Shown here in pieces: positions 56,884-64,000 of a stretch of 64,000 nt of DNA. Made by a program: the position numbers and the translations under genes. Under the pieces are notes generated by a model. It was not told the DNA's origin and searched no databases. It worked only from the letters and a program-made list of their open reading frames with translations. Origin of the DNA: Coniella vitis (lineage: Eukaryota; Ascomycota; Sordariomycetes; Diaporthales; Schizoparmaceae); NCBI GenBank assembly GCA_011317545.1, contig WUJK01000006.1:1984001-2048000 (forward strand). The letters are read 5' to 3'. Each line of letters starts with the position of its first letter. The first letter of the stretch is position 1.

Positions 56884-59009
56884 ATGTCGGTCAACAGTAC
56901 AGCCTCTGAGGACACCCAAGACCCGCCTCCCGTGGTCATTGCAGGTGAAGACACTGAAGGCCGAACTCCTTCACTAGTAAGCAAGAAAGCGGGCGCCTCT
57001 GATCCTAGGAATAAGGACGATGAGGACTTGAGTGGTGGGATGACATCCAGTCCGGCATCAGAGACCGTGGAGGAGTCTAAGGCACCTGACGAAAAAAGGA
57101 ACCAAGCAATAAGCAGCCAGTCGAAACTATCACCGCTATCACGTCTGGTAGGCCACGCAAAGGCCGTCTTTACGTGGGCGCCCCGGCGATGTCGCTATGA
57201 TCCGGATCATCCTTTCAAGTTTGGGCTGAGTCTGAATTTATTGTTTGCTTTGGTGTGTCCTTCTTGTAGTGCATCTTGTCATATTCCTTCACCCATATCA
57301 TTGGCACATGTGTCCTGTTTTAATTTATTCTTTCTTTATACACACACACCCCCCTTCCCTATGAACTCCTTTTCTCAACCAGCCTGGTCACAATGATGCT
57401 TACCAAAAATGCGCGGGACACTCATAGACCACAACAGTAACAGTGGCGAACCTCTACTATGTTCAGCCCATCCTCTACCAAATCGCAGAGACCTTTGACG
57501 TGACCTTTGAAAAGGCCTCGTCGGTCGCAACACTGTTACAGGCTGGTTATGCCACGGGCTTGTTGCTGCTCTGTCCGCTGGGCGATATCTTTCGCCGTCG
57601 GCCCTATATACTCAGTCTGGTCTTTTTTACAGCAACTCTGGTGAGCTCTCGCCATCTTTCCTATCACAGACACCCGATCCCTCGCAGCCAAAACATCTAA
57701 CATGCCTCCCCGCCTCCCCCCAAAATAGTGGCTCGCCCTCTGCCTCACGCCGAACTTCTCCTCCTTCGCCGGCATCTCCTTCATATGCGGCATGACAACC
57801 GTAACCCCCCAACTCATGCTGCCCCTCGTTGGCGATCTCGCCCCTCCGCATCGGCGCGCAACATGCCTTTCGCTCGTCATCGCAGGCCTCTCCCTCGGTA
57901 TGCTTGTTGCCCGACTCCTCGCGGGCGTCATTGCAAACTACACCGCCTGGCGCAACATTTACTGGTACGCCGTCGCGGCGCAATATAGCATCTTTGGACT
58001 TCTTTTTCTCTTCTTACCCGACTACCCCTCCAAAAACCCAGGGGGACTCAACTATTTCCGCATGATGTGGAGTATTGTCCACATGTATTTCACGGAACCG
58101 TTACTCGTGCAAGCCTGCTTGATAAACTTTGTCCTGAGCGCTGTCTTCACTTCCTTTTGGACCACCATGTCGTTTTTGCTTTCCTCGCCGCCCTTCAAGT
58201 ACAATTCCCTTGAAATCGGTCTCTTTGCCCTCATTGGAATCTTCGTCATTTGCTGGGGTCCCCTTTACAGCCGTCTTGTCATCGACAAGATCCAGCCGCT
58301 TATTTCCTGTCTTCTGGGGTTATCTATCGAGATCATAGGTGTTGTGGTGGGCACATTCACCGGGACTTTTACCGTCGGTGGCCCCGTGGTGCAGGCTGCA
58401 TTCATAGACTTGGGAAACCAGGCGTGCAATGTTGCGCTGCGGACGGCGATTAACGATATTAATCCCAAAGCGCGCAACAGGGTGAATACATGTTATATGG
58501 TGGCCGCTTTTACCGGCCAGCTGACGGGAACGGCGGTGGGGAATAGGTTGTATGCTTTGGGAGGGTGGAGGGCGAGTGGCAGTTGTAGTAGTGAGTTTTT
58601 CACGTGCTTCTCTGTCCTCTTGTCTCTTTTTTTTTTCTTTCTTTCTTACGAATTTGTTTGTTCCTTACTTCTTTTGAATACAACGGCTAACGTTCAAAAT
58701 CGCGCAGTTGGGTTTCTCGGCTTTGCTTTTCTCGCCTGTCTCGCCAAGGGTCCGCGAGAGACCGGCTGGTTGGGATGGTCTGGCGGATGGAGTATACGCA
58801 AAACACCCACTGCTGCTGCTGTTGATCATCGACCGCCGCCCTCAACAGAAGGAGCATCAGCCATGGCGCCACGGAAGTTGGAAGAAGGAGGAGAGGACAT
58901 TGACGGTGGGGTTGGTATGCAAAGACCTCCTGTGGCTGTGGCTGTTTCAAGAGACGGTACACGCTCAACATCCACCAAAGAGTCTGAAACCATAATCGGC
59001 GAGGTGTGA
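56884..59009 (+). CDS. Major facilitator superfamily transporter
   Basis: Four exons: 56884-57252, 57428-57640, 57729-58590 and 58708-59009 (introns of 175, 88 and 117 nt), 581 residues. About 120 polar N-terminal residues, rich in Ser/Asp/Glu, precede the first span. The join LLFAL|TTTVTVANLYYVQPIL uses acceptor CATAG at 57427, the only one that keeps the family frame; ANLYYVQPIL is typical of the YnfM/MFS_1 group. The loop GDIFRRRPYIL is the cytoplasmic motif A between spans 2 and 3. Other spans include VIAGLSLGMLVARLLAGVI and WGPLYSRLVIDKIQPLISC, and the last spans are split by intron 3. The tail after ACLAKGPRE is ~90 polar residues. It is probably a proton-coupled exporter or solute carrier of the plasma membrane, with unknown substrate. 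Intron 3 is a multiple of three and lacks a stop. Confidence 0.88.
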
Positions 59010-62000
59010 ATCGGCCGAGTGCGGTTATAGTTGCCAGTTTCTTTTTCCCTATCTAATGATCACAGATATGGATAGAAAGAAGGTGTGGAGTAAGGTCACA
59101 TGGTTTGCGATATGTAGATAATGCTGAACGACTCAGGACTTGCTTTTGTTCAAATACGAAGGAGGCGCGCGTTGGTAAACTTGGCGTCGACAGGTGTATC
59201 GTGCTGCGGTAAGACTGGAAGTCGACTGATGGTAGGTATCTTGATCATCGTCCAAATTATCTCTGTGCGGTGGATTGGTGATACTCACGAGAGTGACTGG
59301 GTGAAGCAGCCACTGTCCACATGATGAAGTCATCTTGACACCCATGCATGGCTGATGTGCATCGTGAAGGTGATCACGCGTCATACCGCTCGCTGCATGA
59401 TTTATGAGCCCAGGTATAGAGTTTCCTAGCTCTTTATTCTTTCCAATACATGATGATGATGACGATGCTAGTTGACCGGATGGAAGAAACCCATGACAGT
59501 ATTGCTGGACACCGCCGGACAATACTCATGCATAGTCAGCGTCGAGTGTGGGGCCTGTCCAAGGCGGGTAGCTAGGCACTGGGTGATGTGAAATAGACAT
59601 GGCGGGCCACGATGAAAAAGGCGAAGATGGACTCCAGCCATCTCCCCCCCCCCCCCCACCCCGGGAACCGGGCAAGCCGCACATGGTGGGGCCATCAATG
59701 GTGGAGATTTGGTGGTCAGTGGAGGCATCGAAAGAGGGACGGCGGCGAAGGAGGCAGAAGGAGGAGGAGAAGATAGGAGAAGATCAAGGGAGCTGGGGCC
59801 CGTAACAAGCCACGACACGACGCGATACATATCGGATCGGTCATGTGAAGATTTGGGTGGGCAAACGACGGCGGGCCTTGTCATGATTGATGCTTTTTGA
59901 GTTGCTCGGAAGCGCGAGGGTGTTGTTCCCCGGATTCCCAAGGTCGGAAGACGCGGCCGAGAATTGTACCGTGGAAGTGGATTTTGGCGCACGCAGGAAT
60001 GCTTCTGGAAGTTTGGAAGTTTGTGGCGGGTGGAGATTCCGTGCTGTCAGATCTCGAGACTGCGGAAGGCTCGTCAACCATGATGAGGCTCTTGGGACTG
60101 CAGACATGGCTGCTGCATGTAACCTCGTTGAGGCTCGTGTTTGGAGCAGTAGCATGTCAGCGTGCCCAAGCAGCCGCGCCCCATGCTCTTTCAGGACGAC
60201 GGGTCGTCCATCCCACCAAAGGGTCGTGAAGGCAGAAGTTTGAAGTGTTGGTGGTCCGTTCATCCTTCTAGAACAATAAGCACATGCCACAATACTCCAT
60301 GTCGGTGAGGACCTGTGGCCTGTCCGCTTTGGTTCGTACCAGGCATGAACTGCAGGGTAGCCAACTATGGTCAATGTGACTTTCCAGGCCCAATTAGCGC
60401 CGGTAGGGGCCGAGGCGCGGTGCCAGCCCGCCATGGTTTAGCGTTTGAGCCCCTGGAGCTGGCTTGCGTCCCCCTGCACACATAGCAGTAAAGACATGCA
60501 GTGCAGTCTTCCAGAGGCAAACCGCCCCAATGAGTGACTATGCGTCCGAGTTAGCAACGAGGAGATGGGCGGATAGCATACTAACGAGAGCATATTCGAT
60601 GTTTTGACATGCCACTGCAACGTCTCATCTCCCCTCCCAAACAGAGAGGCTTCTGGCTGGCCGTGGCTCCATATCTCACTCACATAGCGAGTGTGGGCGC
60701 CAGCAAAGTGGGCTTTGACCGCCTGGAGATAGTGCCGCGGCTGTACCTGAGACTGCTGCCATGAGCCAGGCTGACGAGATGAACTCAAATGGCGCCAGAA
60801 CAAGTGACGGTGGCGGCCGAGCCAAGAGCAGTCGCTGAGTCCGCACGCATTGATGCAAAGACGGACATGGACGAACAACAAGTTAGGAGGCGCGCCCAAG
60901 CAAAAAGAGAACAAGAACCACAGCCCCACTCGCCACATGGCGGTGACCTTCGCTGGCAGGAAAACCTTCTCTAATCCCTACTGAAATGATGCTGCTGCAT
61001 GCTGCATGCTGCATCGACCGGCTGCCTTGCTGGATGACATCAATAGCACCAAAGAGAAAAAAAAATTCATCGCACCGTTGGGCAGGTGCGCAGTCACAGT
61101 TCACTGTTTCCCAACGTGGGTGCGCATGTCCGGGCCTGACACCAAACGGACGGCCGCCAAGCCAGGGATTGGACAGATGAAGCAGCAGCTACAATACAGC
61201 ACCCAAGCCAGCACTGCTCGCCAACATCGGGCAGCACTTTCCTCGACGCTCTGAAACACCTGCAATTTCTCGGGCCTGAACCCTGGGCTGCCGCTGCCAC
61301 TATTACTTACCATGTACAGCAGGTGCCCTTAGTGGCAGAGCTAGCCCAGCGTGCCCAGCCCAACTCAAACTCAGCCAGTTCAGCCCAGCCCTACCAGCAA
61401 CCTGCCTGGCAGCGTCCCCCCGTTTGACACCCGTTACCAATGACATGATTCAGTGGGCCATCGCGTCCACGCCGCCGGAACATTGACCATGAGATTGCCC
61501 CTGTCTATCTTGCACTCGACTCATTTTCGGCTTGCTCCCGCGAACTCACCGCCAAAGATCGGTGAGCAAGGCTGCGCGGCTAGCATTCGGGGCCCTGGCA
61601 GCTTTCGACGGCCTTGCCTCTGGCTTGTTCTTTTCGTCGCTGTTCCTTCTGGCGTGGAGCATCGACGCAAAAAAGTATTTTATGAGGGCTGCGTGCCCGC
61701 GCGTCATGGTTTGTTTTCCATTTCCCTCTGCATCTCCTAGTCTCCAAGCCCCTTTCTACCATCTGCCTACTCAACAGCAACTCGTTCTCACTGCCATTTG
61801 CTGCTCTTCTACTCATCTCTCCTGTCACGGGTGTTTTGACCAAATTGGCTCTCTTGAGTTCCTGCTTGCACCACTTGAAGAGGCTCCCACCGCCAGCCCC
61901 TATACACAAATATCACCGGCCGTCTTTCAACCCAAGGTTGCATTTGCCCCAGCCCTTCCAGAAGCAGCCCCACACTGTCTTCTAGGCTACTTGAGCCTTC

Positions 62001-62096
62001 CAGAAGCACGCTAGAATTTCCAGGGGCACCGAACAAGCGACCCACACTCGACTGCACGCTTGAACCATTCCGGACATCTTCACGTCTGCCTTCAAC
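59010..62096. other. Gene-free spacer, 3.1 kb
   Basis: Several frames of up to 197 codons exist on both strands (for example 59841-60434 minus) but none shows domain, splice or codon character. A run of 14 C lies at 59644-59657. TGCTGCATGC repeats lie near 60988-61013. From about 61500 the plus strand becomes pyrimidine-rich, like a long fungal leader leading to the small frame at 62097. Confidence 0.5.
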
Positions 62097-62162
62097 ATGT
62101 CTCGCGGCGCCTACGACACCTCGGCTACCACGCCCAAGCCCAACCCCCCCAAGCCCAAATAA
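62097..62162 (+). CDS. Possible 21-residue micro-ORF
   Basis: MSRGAYDTSATTPKPNPPKP plus Lys, stop TAA at 62160. The codons end almost only in C or G, as in coding DNA here, and the ATG follows a long C/T-rich leader ending CTTCAAC, a good start context. No domain is present, and the short length makes chance possible. It could instead be the first exon of a decayed gene. Confidence 0.25.
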   Translation: MSRGAYDTSATTPKPNPPKPK

Positions 62163-63669
62163 GCCATCGCGACTTTATGGCGTGGTGGGCTCCTTTGAAC
62201 GCTTGAGAGGGCTGCGGAATTGCTTTTGTCTGGACAGAAGCACCGCTCCCCCAAGGTCCGATTCACAAACCTGGTTTTGTGTGGGCCCGAGAAGAAGAAC
62301 AAGAAGAATGAATCAGTCATGGGGAGGGAACTTGGAGATTGGAAGGCGATACACACAAACTCCTTTTACGACAGCATCTGGGATTCGGACAATGGATGGA
62401 CAGCACGGCGCACCGCGAATATGCAATACCCCCAGATGATTTTCAACAACGAGACAATAGAATCAACAGGCACGCAAGTGCACAATTTCAGCAAAAAGAC
62501 ACACAGGGCACCCTGGACGTGGACGGGACGTGGCGCACAAGAGGTTCCGAGAACCGGTCGTGACGGCCAGTATACACACTTAATACAATTCAGAGACGGA
62601 TGGATGGCAACATCACTGGACTTGCTCAAAGATTGTCACCGGGACTTGAGAGCAATGCACAAGGGACGTAATAATGGGGAATATGTATATAGAACTATAG
62701 AGCATTACTTGTATTCTGGGAATATGAGGGAAACCAATGGGCATATATAGACTTGGGATTTAAATTGATTGCAATCACTTGCGCACTTTTCATGCTGTTT
62801 GTTGCAACTTGCCAGAAATTCCCCTCGTTCCTGATGATCCCTGAAATGTCCTTCTTTCCTTTTCGGATCATGGGCAGTTGGAAGGCACGTGTCTTATGTA
62901 ATCGCTGCAGCCCGCCGCACTTTTTAATTGCTTCTTTTTCATGCCAGCAATCGTCTCCAAGTTAAGACGCTGGATTTGTCACAGACAGCGCCATAGTGAT
63001 CCTACACCTTGTTTTCCCACTGCTGCAGCTGTTGAACACTGTCAGCTCAAACTGAAGGAACTTTGCACCCTCACTCACCAACGGTCCCAGAGAATGGCGC
63101 TAACTGAATGTCACAGGATGTCAAAGTAGACCCGAGCGTGGTAGAGCAGCTGCCAGCCAGCAGCGTCTTGAGAGTCGAGCTCCAACAATGACCAACGCTG
63201 CAGCGAGGCGCAGACCGAACCAGAAGCTCTCACCTCCATTCACCCAAGATGAACGAGTCCCGTTGCGTGGCGCCAAGTCATGACAACGAGGTGGAAAAGT
63301 GGAGATGGGGGAGGGGCTTCTTTGCTTATAGCGTTGCTTGGCTCGTACAGCGCAGCGCAGCGCAGCACAGCACAGCCCAGCCCAGCCCAGCATAGCACAG
63401 CATAGCACAGCAGAATGGAGACGGGGCCCAGTATGTAAGTATAAAATGGATTGGCATAAGCTTGTCCTTCTTGTCGTTTGCCAACTGCCCAAACTTATCA
63501 GTACCCTTCTCGACTTGGCATTTTAGGGACTTTGACTCTACCTGTCGGGCTTGGCATACGCATATTTCACTTGCCAAACAGTTGGTCAAACCGTCCAAAA
63601 AGATAAAAAAAACAAAAAACCGCGAGCTATCGACCTTGAGATACGGGTTCCTAGTTGCAAGCAGAAATC
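62163..63669. other. Spacer upstream of the right-edge gene
   Basis: No supported gene. A frame of 176 codons (62220-62750) lacks features. A 5-bp tandem repeat lies at 63348-63412. A-rich stretches at 63600-63620 precede the last gene. Confidence 0.5.
63348..63412. repeat. Pentanucleotide minisatellite (CAGCN)13
   Basis: About thirteen units of CAGCG, CAGCA, CAGCC or TAGCA in a row, grouped by variant, about 260 bases upstream of the start at 63670. A mononucleosomal or promoter effect is unknown. Confidence 0.85.
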
Positions 63670-64000
63670 ATGGACTTCATCTCGAAAATCAGACAAGAGG
63701 TAGATGGTCTCAACCTGGATGGACGCCACGGTCAGGAACATAGCGAGTCGCCAGCACCCGCCGCCAGCAGCCATGCAGAGACCCAACATCCACCAGCAGA
63801 CCCCATGGCCCACGCCACAGAGCCAGAGCGTGACCTTCTCACCCGGCTCATCGCGGGCAGCGGTACCACCGGCCACGGCCACACTAAGCATGAGCAGCAT
63901 GAACAAAATGCACCAGCCTCGGCCAGTGTAGATCCAGCCAGCAGCCAGGAAGGAGGAGCCTCCAAATTCCACCTCCTCTCCAAAATCACCCAACACAAGG
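63670..64000 (+). CDS. Partial polar protein cut by the window edge
   Basis: Open from ATG 63670 to the last base, at least 110 residues, with no stop. It begins MDFISKIRQEVDGLNLDG and continues with His, Gln, Glu, Ala and Ser, then RDLLTRLIAGSGTTGHGH and SKFHLLSKITQHK. There is no signal peptide or membrane span. The repeated short amphipathic pieces (FISKIRQ, HLLSKIT) recall small hydrophilic stress-type fungal proteins, but I cannot be sure of the family. The opposite strand has a 136-codon frame with hydrophobic, Cys/Trp-rich composition, which is judged a shadow. Confidence 0.6.
   Translation, partial: MDFISKIRQEVDGLNLDGRHGQEHSESPAPAASSHAETQHPPADPMAHATEPERDLLTRLIAGSGTTGHGHTKHEQHEQNAPASASVDPASSQEGGASKFHLLSKITQHK

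Noticed and set aside
59841..60434. 197-codon minus-strand frame
   Set aside because: No domain, signal peptide or splice signals, and equally long frames lie on the other strand.
61532..62014. 160-codon plus-strand frame
   Set aside because: Composition follows the C/T-rich strand; no conserved features, more like a leader sequence.
63348..63412. CRISPR-like array
   Set aside because: It is a simple 5-bp tandem repeat without spacers, and the DNA is eukaryotic.
63586..63996. 136-codon minus-strand frame at the right edge
   Set aside because: Its Cys/Trp/Gly-rich hydrophobic composition is not protein-like; the opposite strand has a better start and composition.

Overview
The window is nuclear DNA of a filamentous ascomycete (Pezizomycotina, most likely a sordariomycete; the species cannot be fixed from the sequence alone). 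The reasons are: spliceosomal introns of about 55-240 nt with GTRNGT donors, CTRAC-like branch points and YAG acceptors; typical fungal gene models (Ddb1, Rip1, PP4, a fungal HSP70-like protein, an M28 leucine aminopeptidase, a fungal annexin); Ser/Thr-rich surface proteins; long gene-free spacers with many microsatellites; and no operons. I support 18 complete genes, one partial gene at the right edge and one doubtful micro-ORF. All exon borders were worked out by eye from splice signals and reading-frame continuity.

Layout, left to right. 0-9 kb: a minus-strand membrane protein with a Ser-rich outer part, then a six-exon HSP70-like gene, then a 2.5-kb gene-free stretch. 9-16 kb: two divergent pairs, a small membrane protein with the PP4 catalytic subunit, and a RING protein with a stand-alone protein resembling dethiobiotin synthetase. 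16-31 kb: five consecutive minus-strand genes, a secreted PEBP-family protein, the Rieske subunit of complex III, Ddb1, a protein with two phospholipase-D motifs and a secreted leucine aminopeptidase. 34-38 kb: a secreted aldose-1-epimerase-like protein and a secreted Ser/Thr-rich protein. 38-40 kb: an annexin with a long Pro/Gly/Tyr/Gln-rich head. 42-52 kb: a two-finger zinc protein and a 1149-residue low-complexity protein with a C-terminal coiled coil. 55-59 kb: a Cys-rich surface protein with a 25-residue tandem repeat and an MFS transporter. 59-64 kb: mostly gene-free, ending in the start of a polar protein cut by the window edge.

The genes do not form a pathway or an obvious secondary-metabolite cluster. 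They are a mix of housekeeping functions (respiration, DNA damage/ubiquitin ligase scaffold, phosphatase) and secreted or surface functions (peptidase, sugar epimerase, PEBP, Ser-rich proteins).

The strongest unexplained signal is a short non-coding motif, TACATAGTA/TACTATGTA. It occurs about 20 times, only between genes and often 100-800 bp upstream of a start codon, while about 0.5 copies would be expected by chance. Other points of note are PP4 with two large in-frame insertions, a dethiobiotin-synthetase-like protein without its usual aminotransferase half, an MFS intron that can be retained without breaking the frame, and several long microsatellites inside or next to genes.
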